Assembly (NCBI RefSeq): GCF_009910675.1
Contig: NZ_RSEJ01000002.1
Coordinates: forward strand, 87,923 to 151,922
DNA: 64,000 bases
Direction of reading: 5' to 3'
Source: Photobacterium alginatilyticum
GTDB taxonomy: Bacteria; Pseudomonadota; Gammaproteobacteria; Enterobacterales; Vibrionaceae
Within the stretch, counting starts at the first letter, position 1. Each line of letters begins with the position of its first letter. Both the position numbers and the translations under genes were made by a program. Below are positions 20,301 through 27,096 of the stretch, piece by piece. The notes under the pieces were generated by a model that was not told the DNA's origin, searched no databases, and was given only the letters and a program-made list of their open reading frames with translations.

Positions 20301-21727
20301 TGCAGCGGGAAGCCCTGTACCGCTACCTGCAGCACCTGCAACTCACCCCGGTGATCGTTGCTGCCAAACACCGTTACGAACTAAAAAATGAAGCGGACAA
20401 ACACCAGCCCAGACATATCTTTATTGCCATGTCGATCTGGCAGCAGCTTCAGCTCAATGACCAATGGCTGGAAGAACACTTACCGGACATCAATATTATT
20501 ATCATCAACCAGAACCCGATGCTCTCTCCGGAACCTCTCGGCCAGCAGTGGTGTCTGTCTGTCAATCCACTCCTTCCAGACAACCTGCGGCATGTTCTTA
20601 CCATGCCGGTCAGTAGCATGCAGAATAGACTCATCGAACTTGTTGAGTCTGAAAACTGGACGGAGAGCCGGGAATCTGCCGAGGCCAACGGACGGCTGAT
20701 CCTCGTTGCCGAAGATCACCCCGTCAACCAGCAGGTTATATCCAAGCAACTGAAGAAGATTGGCCTCCATGCCGACATCGTTGACAACGGTGTCCTGGCC
20801 CTGGAAGCGATGAAACACCACCGCTATGGACTGCTGCTCACCGACTGCCATATGCCTGAGATGGACGGATATACCCTCTCAGCCACAATTCGACAACAAG
20901 AACGTCGCGCCACTGACACTGACAACGGAGGTGAACTGGCACATGAACAACTCATCATGGAATTCGGACCGACCATTAGCCATTCCTACCAACAAATGCA
21001 TGCCGGACACAGCGTCAAAGGACTCCCCAAATCAGGACTTCCTATCATCGCCCTGACAGCAAATGCGATTCAGGGAGAGGACAGCCATTGTTTTGAAATG
21101 GGTATGAGTGACTTTCTGGTCAAGCCAGTCTCAATAGCCAAACTCAAACAGGTTCTGCTGAAATGGCTTAACGCAGACCCGGTTACACCGATGAACACAG
21201 AAGAGCAAGGCCAAATCCAAGACGATGATAGCCACAGTGCCAGCGAATTCCTCGATCTGTTCAGCGCTGTCGACCAACAGCTTGACGACGATGATCTGCA
21301 AGCGTCTCTGGACGCTTCACCTCGAAAAACCAGCAACGCAGATGATATCAACCAAAATAAAAGCTCATCGTCAGCAGTACTCGACGAACAAAAGATCCTG
21401 TTGCTATTTGAAGACCAAGAGGTGGTCAGTCAACTGATGGAGGAGTTTAAGCACAACCACCGGCAAGATTTCAGACTGCTGAATAAGGCAATCGAGCAAG
21501 GTGACCAGCAATCGATAAAAACCATTGCCCACCGGATGAAAGGCGCCTCCCAGATGCTGGAGTGCGACACGCTGGCAATTCCTTTGGCTACGATTGAAAA
21601 AGATGCGGAACGCGCACAGTTCAGCGCCGACTGTACTGCTTATGTCACCTTAAAAGAAGCTACTGCCAAGCTGCAACAAGAAGAGAGCTCTGACCGTAGT
21701 CACCATAAAGCAAGCCAGCAGACATAA
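17342..21727 (+). CDS. BvgS-type hybrid sensor histidine kinase
   Basis: A 1461-residue inner-membrane phosphorelay kinase. Order: signal peptide (about 1-30); two periplasmic solute-binding type-3 domains (about 45-275 and 290-530); transmembrane helix at about 540-560 (WAGIITLLVLTVIITITWW); PAS-like domain (about 590-700); HisKA with His730 in ATISHEVRTPISG; HATPase with NNFLNNAVKF, DTGIGIS and GTGLGLAI. A short degenerate receiver-like stretch follows. The true receiver has Asp1168 (LLTDCHMPEMDGY) and KPVSI, and the HPt has His1397 (IAHRMKGAS). The signal is probably a small periplasmic solute. The receiver carries an unusual insert. The preceding REC-TPR gene is the likely output. Confidence 0.93.
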   Translation: MMTEQFFQRTRCFFITCCLLLSILPIPGQADPQSSLTIVSDRPHLRVGLPGFSFPPYIFVTENKDASPGTRTSTKTETQVDGLLIEILDQVAKHADFTYEITFYSTYNEVVTAFKAGELDLLPGVTSTFSRQQYMAFSEPMFSIRRGVITKQQPVNQFQELTGKKIAVEQGFALMELLPSLMPKTTLVPVSNSLQAIESVQQSKADGYIGDAVVLSDLLRQHNDPSLELSILPGLPTNHLHFATQKGKHKLLSRINFALEDIKSQSLTAIYNQWLNPGQINMFTNYGQLRLSPEERSWLDKNPYITIGVHRDWAPYDYINVDKIHSGLTADLLNIISNELGVKFEISSNKTYSELNRAFHDGELMMLSALPETPTQDKLMYFSSPYIDEPWVLFAPAEEGIDSLLNNSKLTVGIIADTSGSELLTDFCNNCSSVSYINQVSAFQALQKEEVDRVLTSLHHASPLLQSDYLGQFKMVGQIEDKNLVPLHFAVNFRQPILLNIINKALGSIPQEELTRLENKWLTFEYQEGLAPKEVAKWAGIITLLVLTVIITITWWNRKMAEEILQRKTAEKRAKRAERRLQHLADNLDGVVLQHVQPDPEQPLNIQYTFVSAGVKDLLGVSATSIKLHPEHLLNLLDDIDMPALKQSMCEATKQGHWDSEQKLKYHRGQLKWIQFKSRVTPHEEGGFYWNTVVTDISLLKQQQLALEHARQKAEIATAAKSQFLATISHEVRTPISGILGLLELMADQPLNDELVNLHGGLTQSARNMLHIVNDVLDYSKIEAGKLDLNPTNIELGKVLARIIQPQSIHAQQKNLAFKYWQDPRLADWVLADDIRLHQILNNFLNNAVKFTEQGTIGLAVDVLSPADSELSSGKQTIRFTVSDTGIGISQAQQKNLFKPFEQADQSTSRRFGGTGLGLAIARKLVEQMDGSIQLNSQLGKGSEFSIIVTLPLGEPEPEHRPSHTANDTDVPASITSGSSLIIGYFMQREALYRYLQHLQLTPVIVAAKHRYELKNEADKHQPRHIFIAMSIWQQLQLNDQWLEEHLPDINIIIINQNPMLSPEPLGQQWCLSVNPLLPDNLRHVLTMPVSSMQNRLIELVESENWTESRESAEANGRLILVAEDHPVNQQVISKQLKKIGLHADIVDNGVLALEAMKHHRYGLLLTDCHMPEMDGYTLSATIRQQERRATDTDNGGELAHEQLIMEFGPTISHSYQQMHAGHSVKGLPKSGLPIIALTANAIQGEDSHCFEMGMSDFLVKPVSIAKLKQVLLKWLNADPVTPMNTEEQGQIQDDDSHSASEFLDLFSAVDQQLDDDDLQASLDASPRKTSNADDINQNKSSSSAVLDEQKILLLFEDQEVVSQLMEEFKHNHRQDFRLLNKAIEQGDQQSIKTIAHRMKGASQMLECDTLAIPLATIEKDAERAQFSADCTAYVTLKEATAKLQQEESSDRSHHKASQQT

Positions 21728-21739
21728 CACAGACAATAA

Positions 21740-21766
21740 AAGCCCCGACAGATGCGGGGCCCTTCT
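21740..21766 (+). terminator. Hairpin after the hybrid kinase gene
   Basis: GCCCCG at 21742-21747 pairs with CGGGGC at 21755-21760. The A-run before it and CCTTCTT after it make a weak T-run. Confidence 0.6.
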
Positions 21767-21793
21767 TGAACTCAGTATTAGCAAACGGGAGAA

Positions 21794-22135
21794 TTACTCC
21801 GCAGCCGCTTCACCGTCACGACGCTCGGCCGCTTCTTTGATCAGAGGCTGCAGTTCGCCTTTCTGGAACATTTCAAGAATAATGTCACAACCGCCAATCA
21901 ACTCACCTTCAATCCATAACTGCGGGAAAGTCGGCCACTGCGCATAGGCAGGAAGTTCTGCACGGATATCCGGGTTTTGCAGAATATCGACATACGCAAA
22001 CTTCTCGCCACATGCCATTAGCGCCTGAGATGCCTGAGATGAAAAACCACAGCTAGGCAGTTTTGGCGAACCCTTCATGTACAACAGAATTGGGTTTTCA
22101 GCGATCTGTTGCTTAATTTTGTCGATGGTTTCCAT
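21794..22135 (-). CDS. grxD: Monothiol glutaredoxin Grx4
   Basis: A 113-residue CGFS glutaredoxin that binds a [2Fe-2S] cluster with glutathione and hands it on in Fe-S assembly and iron sensing. The motif SPKLPSCGFSSQ holds the single active Cys. The glutathione-contact segments WPTFPQLWIEGELIGGCDI are intact. It starts at ATG 22135 after GAGGAAG. It is divergent from sodB with about 370 bases between; the same grxD/sodB pairing is found in E. coli and Vibrio. Confidence 0.97.
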   Translation of the reverse strand: METIDKIKQQIAENPILLYMKGSPKLPSCGFSSQASQALMACGEKFAYVDILQNPDIRAELPAYAQWPTFPQLWIEGELIGGCDIILEMFQKGELQPLIKEAAERRDGEAAAE

Positions 22136-22508
22136 AGCTTCCTCTTACGACACTTACTTATAAGTTGAATTTCACAGACATCATTCTACTTGGTCATGCC
22201 AAGGAAAAAAACGCCTAAAATTTATATGGATATTTTAAATGGCAATCTAGGCAAGTGTCTGAATGAAAAATATCACTTGAGATCCCGGCATATCCCTCTT
22301 TGAGATGCTATTTTTTAACAGATGGGGGTTTTAATAAAGTAAAAACTTGCTAAAATAGCTCAGCAGTCACATTATGCCTCTATACCAATGAGTATAGTGA
22401 CCTAATATGATTGGTATCAGTCAGTTTCAAAACAATAAGTAGACCGAAGTCTACTGGAAGCAATGTCGGGGGCTTGTCCCCAAAAAAATCAGAATGGAGA
22501 ACCGAGCA
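22136..22508. promoter_or_regulatory. grxD/sodB divergent regulatory region with three inverted repeats
   Basis: Non-coding. It contains ATACCAAT at 22382-22389 facing ATTGGTAT at 22410-22417. A perfect hairpin AGTAGAC-CGAA-GTCTACT lies at 22438-22455, and GGGG-GCTTGT-CCCC follows at about 22469-22482. The last two lie in the likely sodB leader, just before its ribosome site GGAG. SodB mRNA is a known target of the iron small RNA RyhB in relatives, so leader structure may matter here. Confidence 0.5.
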
Positions 22509-23093
22509 ATGGCATTTGAACTACCAGCTCTACCGTACGCAATCAACGCTCTTGAGCCACACATCTCTCAGGAAACGCTTGAATACCACCACGGCAAGCA
22601 CCACAACACCTACGTTGTGAAGCTAAACGGCCTGGTTGAAGGTACAGAGCTAGCTGAGAAGTCTCTGGAAGAAATCATCAAAACTTCTACTGGCGGCGTA
22701 TTTAACAATGCAGCTCAAATCTGGAACCACACTTTCTACTGGCACTGCCTAAGCCCTAACGCAGGCGGTGAACCAACAGGCGAAGTGGCAGACGCAATTG
22801 TAAAAGCATTCGGTTCTTTCGAAGAATTCAAGGCGAAGTTCACAGACTCAGCAATCAACAACTTCGGTTCTTCATGGACTTGGCTTGTTAAGAAAGCTGA
22901 CGGTTCTCTAGACATCGTGAACACGTCTAACGCAGGCACTCCTCTAACAGAAGAAGGCGTAACTCCGCTTCTGACTGTTGACCTATGGGAACACGCTTAC
23001 TACATCGATTTCCGTAACCTTCGTCCTGACTACATGAATGCGTTCTGGGCACTGGTTAACTGGGAATTCGTTGCGAAGAACCTGGCTGCCTAA
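22509..23093 (+). CDS. sodB: Superoxide dismutase, iron type
   Basis: A 194-residue cytoplasmic Fe-SOD. The start ATG 22509 follows GGAG; an ATG five codons upstream overlaps that site. Metal ligands: His in EYHHGKHHNTY, His in WNHTFYWHCL, Asp and His in VDLWEHAYY. The Fe type is shown by Gln in NNAAQIWNHTF, and by NAGTPLTEEG where Mn-SODs carry Gln. Codon use is strongly biased to the favoured set, as expected for an abundant protein. Regulation by iron is probable and complementary to the Fur-controlled Mn enzyme at 6212. Confidence 0.97.
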   Translation: MAFELPALPYAINALEPHISQETLEYHHGKHHNTYVVKLNGLVEGTELAEKSLEEIIKTSTGGVFNNAAQIWNHTFYWHCLSPNAGGEPTGEVADAIVKAFGSFEEFKAKFTDSAINNFGSSWTWLVKKADGSLDIVNTSNAGTPLTEEGVTPLLTVDLWEHAYYIDFRNLRPDYMNAFWALVNWEFVAKNLAA

Positions 23094-23118
23094 TTGTTAG
23101 AAAATTAGACATACTTTC

Positions 23119-23144
23119 AAAACGCCTGCAAATGCAGGCGTTTT
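23119..23144. terminator. Bidirectional terminator between sodB and asd
   Basis: AAAACGCCTGC, loop AAAT, GCAGGCGTTTT: a nearly perfect palindrome with A- and T-runs, between convergent genes. Confidence 0.9.
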
Positions 23145-23184
23145 GATGCTTAACCGTTAGAACAACTTGCAGGTACTGCCTGCG

Positions 23185-24303
23185 TTATTGTTTCTCGGCC
23201 AAAATGATACGCAGCGTACGACGTAACGGCTCTGCCGCCCCCCATAGCAGCTGATCACCCACCGTGAAAGCATTCAGGTAATCATCACCCATTGCCAGCT
23301 TGCGCAAGCGACCAACCGGAATAGACAGTGTCCCGGTTACCTTGGTCGGGCTCAGCTCCTGAACAGTGATATCACGCTCATTCGGGATCACCTTCACCCA
23401 ATCGTTATGGGACGCAATCATTTCTTCAATTTCATCCAGCGGAACGTTCTTCTTAAGCTTAAGAGTCAGCGCCTGACTGTGACAGCGCATGGCACCGATA
23501 CGGACACAAGTACCGTCAATCGGGATTGGGTTATTGTCCAAACCAAGGATCTTGTTGGTCTCTACCGAGCCTTTCCACTCTTCCTTGCTCTGGCCGTTAT
23601 CACGCTTCACATCAATCCATGGGATCAGCGAGCCTGCCAGCGGCACACCAAACTCCTGGGCAGGGAAATCAGCAGCACGCATTGTATCTGCCACCTTACG
23701 GTCAATATCCAGGATTGATGTTGCCGGGTTAGCCATTTCGCTAGACACCGTATCGTTAATCACACCCATCTGGCTGATCAGCTCACGCATGTTCTTGGCA
23801 CCGGCTCCCGATGCAGCCTGGTAAGTTTGAGAGGTCATCCACTCAACCAACCCGGCCTGATAAAGGCCGCCTACCGCCATTAGCATCAGGCTGACCGTAC
23901 AGTTACCACCGGTAAAGGTGTTGGTGCCAGAGTGAATACCCTGTTTAATTTGATCGAAGTTCACCGGATCAAGCGCGATGATCGAGTCTTCTTTCATTCG
24001 CAGCGTTGAAGCAGCATCAATCCAGTAACCTTTCCAGCCTGCCTGGCGCAAAGCCGGGAAGACTTTCTCGGTATAGCTGCCACCCTGACAAGTAATAATG
24101 GCGTCGAGTTTTTTCAGGCTCTCGATATCAAATGCGTCCTGCAATACACCAGCGTCTTTACCAAAATTGGGCGCCGGAATACCAACTTGAGACGTAGAAA
24201 AGAACACTGGCTCGATAACGTCGAAGTCTCCTTCTTCAACCATTCGCTGCATCAGCACCGAACCCACCATACCACGCCAACCAACCAGACCAACTTTCAT
24301 CAT
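23185..24303 (-). CDS. asd: Aspartate-semialdehyde dehydrogenase
   Basis: A 372-residue enzyme that reduces aspartyl phosphate to aspartate semialdehyde with NADPH, the branch point to lysine/diaminopimelate, threonine and methionine. The Rossmann start [18 protein letters not shown] is clear. The catalytic Cys is in [12 protein letters not shown], and the later segment [15 protein letters not shown] carries the substrate-binding Arg and His. It is the gamma-proteobacterial long form. The start is the first of two adjacent ATGs, with GGGAG ten bases before. It is divergent from the NhaC-type gene with an 800-base gap, and an ATACCAAT word lies 38 bases upstream. Confidence 0.97.
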   Translation of the reverse strand: MMKVGLVGWRGMVGSVLMQRMVEEGDFDVIEPVFFSTSQVGIPAPNFGKDAGVLQDAFDIESLKKLDAIITCQGGSYTEKVFPALRQAGWKGYWIDAASTLRMKEDSIIALDPVNFDQIKQGIHSGTNTFTGGNCTVSLMLMAVGGLYQAGLVEWMTSQTYQAASGAGAKNMRELISQMGVINDTVSSEMANPATSILDIDRKVADTMRAADFPAQEFGVPLAGSLIPWIDVKRDNGQSKEEWKGSVETNKILGLDNNPIPIDGTCVRIGAMRCHSQALTLKLKKNVPLDEIEEMIASHNDWVKVIPNERDITVQELSPTKVTGTLSIPVGRLRKLAMGDDYLNAFTVGDQLLWGAAEPLRRTLRIILAEKQ

Positions 24304-24889
24304 TGTTACTACACTCCCTGTTCAGAATTTCATATTCGACATACCAATCGGCAGAACTATCTGGCCATACCACTCACAGCATTAGCTGCAGATAGTTATG
24401 CCTACTGGCAGTAGTTCATCTATAGAGATTTAGGCGATGAAAAACAAGCACAATCTGCATGAAATGAGCAAAAAAATGCCTAATCGCAGAATAAGGAGCA
24501 TTTTTACTGGGTAAAAATGCCTCATACCAAACAAAACAGCCACCACCAGTTCAGACACCCTTTACGGGCCAGAAAACAATCTACTTAGCAGTAAAACGCC
24601 AGATAAACAGCCTAAAAGTGACCCTTTTATACACCAATAAGAGAAAAGCACATTTAACAAAACAAACTGTATCATACGACTGTTTTTGAAATACTGCTCA
24701 CACCCTGATAACCTAAAAATAGCCATAACACTGGTCGTTTACTTCAACAACAAAGCAAATAACCAGAAATAAAGCTACAAAACAAGGAATTTAAGACAAA
24801 TAGATCAACCTTTGAGAACAGTTAAAAAACAACCAAAGCACAACACAAACACTAAAAATTAACACTTTTTAAAAGAGTTAATATGTATT
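24304..24889. other. AT-rich non-coding spacer between asd and the NhaC leader
   Basis: No ORF with coding character on either strand. The segment is poor in G and C, with long A-rich runs at about 24640-24880. It must hold the asd promoter near its left end, where ATACCAAT sits at 24341-24348. A TAATAT hexamer at 24879-24884 could be the -10 of the NhaC transcript, but no good -35 pairs with it. Nothing else is recognisable. Confidence 0.5.
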
Positions 24890-24900
24890 TTTTCTTTATT

Positions 24901-25076
24901 CAGCCAACTGGTTGGATGAGGTCACAGAAAGGCACAATATTTATCGCGGGACTCAGTGCATTCGGATAGAGTAGCGCCGAAACGACATGAGCACCTAAAT
25001 AAATGACTCACAAGTCATAAGAATTATTATTATTTGCCTCTGAGAATTGCTAATTCAGAGGCTTTCCATTTTTTAC
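24901..25076 (+). promoter_or_regulatory. Candidate structured leader RNA with terminator upstream of the NhaC gene
   Basis: A GC-richer island in AT-rich spacer. It holds nested complementary segments: TTCGG/CCGAA around 24961-24981, GCAC/GTGC and AGGT/ACCT around them, then a hairpin ATGACT-CACA-AGTCAT at 25003-25018. It ends with an intrinsic terminator, GCCTCTGA at 25036-25043 paired with TCAGAGGC at 25055-25062, followed by TTTCCATTTTTT. The terminator lies 27 bases before the ATG at 25103, so it should control read-through. It matches no riboswitch class I can name. A lysine riboswitch would suit the neighbour asd, but its core is not visible. Confidence 0.5.
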
Positions 25077-25102
25077 AGGCTCGAACTAACAAGGTTAGAA
25101 GT

Positions 25103-26542
25103 ATGAACAAACAGACTGTGAAACTGCCATCGCTGTTACAAGTCATTGTAGCGTTGGGTATTTTTCTTGCGCTGGCATTCTCTTTCACCGCAAAACTAGA
25201 TTTACCTATCCAGCTGGCTCTCTATATCGGCTGGTTCGTTATCATGGCACTGGGCATTAAACTGGGTCATGACTACAAATCTCTGGAACAGGCTGCAACC
25301 AAAGGTATTTCCAACGGCCTGGGTGCCGTACTGATCCTGCTTGCCGTGGGTGCGCTGGTCGGTACCTGGATTGCCGGCGGTATTGTTCCAACCATCATTT
25401 ACTATGGTCTTAAAGCCATTCACCCATCCATTTTCCTTCTGGCAACAATGATCATCTGTTCCCTGACGGCGCTGGCTACAGGTACTTCCTGGGGAGCTGC
25501 CGGTACAGCAGGTATCGCCATGATGGGGATTGGTCAGGGCCTTGGGATCCCGGCACCAATGACTGCAGGTGCGGTACTGTCTGGCTGTTACTTCGGTGAC
25601 AAGATGTCTCCGCTGTCAGATTCGGTGATCCTTGCCTCTTCTATGTCTAACGTAGAGATCATGGAACACATTAAAGGCATGCTGCCGATTGCACTGATCA
25701 GCTACATCATTACAGGTATTCTGTTCACCGCGGTAGGCTTCCACTACGCAGGCAATGTTGACATGTCTCAGGTTGAGTCTGTTATTGCCGCGATGGATCA
25801 GCAGTTCGTTATCTCTCCGTTCTCGTTCGTTCCTGTCATTATCGTGCTGGCACTGCTAGCCATGCGTCTGCCTTCATTCCCTGTTATTTCGCTTGGCTCT
25901 CTGCTAGGTATCGTCTGGGCAGTGATGGTTCAGGATATGGATCCGCTACTTGCGTTCAACACGGCATGGGCACCATTCTCTATCAGCTCCGGCGTAGACT
26001 TCATCGATGCGATCCTGAACCGTGGCGGTATGTCATCCATGCTGGGCTCGGTTGCGGTTATCGTCTTCGGTCTTGGTTTTGGTGGCCTGCTGGACAAAGT
26101 CGGCGTGCTGCAGACCATTGCCAAGCTATTTGAAAAACGTGTTAACTCTGCAGGTAGCCTGTCTGTATCGACCATTGCAACGGCATTCCTGGGTAACGTG
26201 TTCGGCTCGGCGATGTACGTATCGCTTATCCTGACGCCTAAGATCTGTGCCAAGAACTACGACCGTCTGGGTTACCAGCGCAAGAACCTGTCTCGTAACG
26301 CCGAGTTCGGTGGTACGTTAACTTCCGGTATGGTGCCGTGGAGTGATAACGGTATCTACATGGCAAGTATCCTGGGCGTGGCGACATTCTCTTACGCACC
26401 ATTCATGTGGCTAAGCTTTGTTTGTATCATCGTCACGATTGTGTCTTCTTACATGGGCTGGTTCGTTGACCGCTGTCCACCATCAGCAACGGCTGATGCT
26501 GAAGACGAGATTGAAGGTATTACCCAGCAGCAAACCGCTTAA
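25103..26542 (+). CDS. nhaC: NhaC-family Na+/H+ antiporter or amino-acid antiporter
   Basis: A 479-residue inner-membrane protein with about 11-12 helices. The start ATG 25103 has AAGG eight bases upstream; a longer frame from 25034 would run through the terminator stem and is rejected. Family motifs: ATGTSWGAAGTAGIAMMGIG, CYFGDKMSPLSDSVILAS and NAEFGGTLTSGMVPWSDNGI. NhaC relatives exchange sodium for protons, and some (such as the malate/lactate or lysine-linked types) move organic substrates. Its place beside asd and behind an attenuator-like leader suggests control by a metabolite or ion. The gene is rich in favoured codons and ends at a strong terminator. Confidence 0.88.
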   Translation: MNKQTVKLPSLLQVIVALGIFLALAFSFTAKLDLPIQLALYIGWFVIMALGIKLGHDYKSLEQAATKGISNGLGAVLILLAVGALVGTWIAGGIVPTIIYYGLKAIHPSIFLLATMIICSLTALATGTSWGAAGTAGIAMMGIGQGLGIPAPMTAGAVLSGCYFGDKMSPLSDSVILASSMSNVEIMEHIKGMLPIALISYIITGILFTAVGFHYAGNVDMSQVESVIAAMDQQFVISPFSFVPVIIVLALLAMRLPSFPVISLGSLLGIVWAVMVQDMDPLLAFNTAWAPFSISSGVDFIDAILNRGGMSSMLGSVAVIVFGLGFGGLLDKVGVLQTIAKLFEKRVNSAGSLSVSTIATAFLGNVFGSAMYVSLILTPKICAKNYDRLGYQRKNLSRNAEFGGTLTSGMVPWSDNGIYMASILGVATFSYAPFMWLSFVCIIVTIVSSYMGWFVDRCPPSATADAEDEIEGITQQQTA

Positions 26543-26560
26543 TACCTTGCACATAAACTA

Positions 26561-26587
26561 AAAAAGCGCCTAAGGGCGCTTTTTTAT
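26561..26587 (+). terminator. Terminator after the NhaC gene
   Basis: AAAAAGCGCC, loop TAAG, GGCGCTTTTTT: a classic intrinsic terminator 20 bases past the stop. Confidence 0.92.
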
Positions 26588-27002
26588 ATCCGCGCCCTGT
26601 GTAGTTAATAATGATTATCCTGCCGTTCGTGATCTCGCTGGGAGCTTCGGTGCCGGTTACCCGTATACCTTTTCATAAATTTCGCTCTGACCGCACACAA
26701 GTGCCGTTGAGACTCATGAAGCACTTCTTTTCGTAGCTTTCTTTCTAGTTTGCACGCTTTCATTGCCAACCTCGATACAGACTTCTATCAGGGTCACATC
26801 AGTACTCAACATCTTTGATAGCAATGCTATTTCACTCCGACCATTATGCTCGCAATGAATTCCTGACGGTTCAATCAATAGAATATAACTGCGAATAGTC
26901 CCTCTCAACCAATATGACTCAATCCTGACAAAACCATACAAGCTGATGCTTTCCTGCTCGGCATCAAAAGTTTCATTTCAAATGTAGGTTATTGGGCAGA
27001 TA
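26588..27002. other. Spacer before hcp with a doubtful short ORF
   Basis: Mostly featureless. On the minus strand 26714-26941 is open for 75 codons from a TTG and would give a peptide beginning around YGFVRIESYWLRG. It has no ATG, only a weak ribosome site and no family I recognise, so I do not call it a gene. The right end leads into the FNR-controlled hcp promoter. Confidence 0.35.
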
Positions 27003-27043
27003 ATGATCCGGATCAATGACCCGGGGCATTCAGTACCTATATC
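27003..27043 (+). promoter_or_regulatory. FNR site and class II promoter of hcp
   Basis: ATGATCCGGATCAA at 27003-27016 matches the FNR consensus TTGAT-N4-ATCAA at nine of ten positions. A -10-like TATATC lies at 27038-27043. The centre-to-centre distance is 31 bases, as in class II FNR-activated promoters. It predicts anaerobic induction of hcp. Confidence 0.7.
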
Positions 27044-27096
27044 CTCCTCCCCTATTATAAAGTTGCACAATAAATACACCTTTAAGGAATGCAATA

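Noticed and set aside
24916..25020. Lysine or c-di-GMP riboswitch before the NhaC gene
   Set aside because: Only short words match either class; the conserved cores and the required length are absent, so I report it as unassigned.
26714..26941. 75-codon minus-strand frame before hcp
   Set aside because: It has a TTG start only, a weak ribosome site and no recognisable family; left as non-coding.
27060..27096. Possible NsrR palindrome just before hcp
   Set aside because: The symmetry is poor and most of the match is the ribosome-binding region; only the FNR site is convincing.
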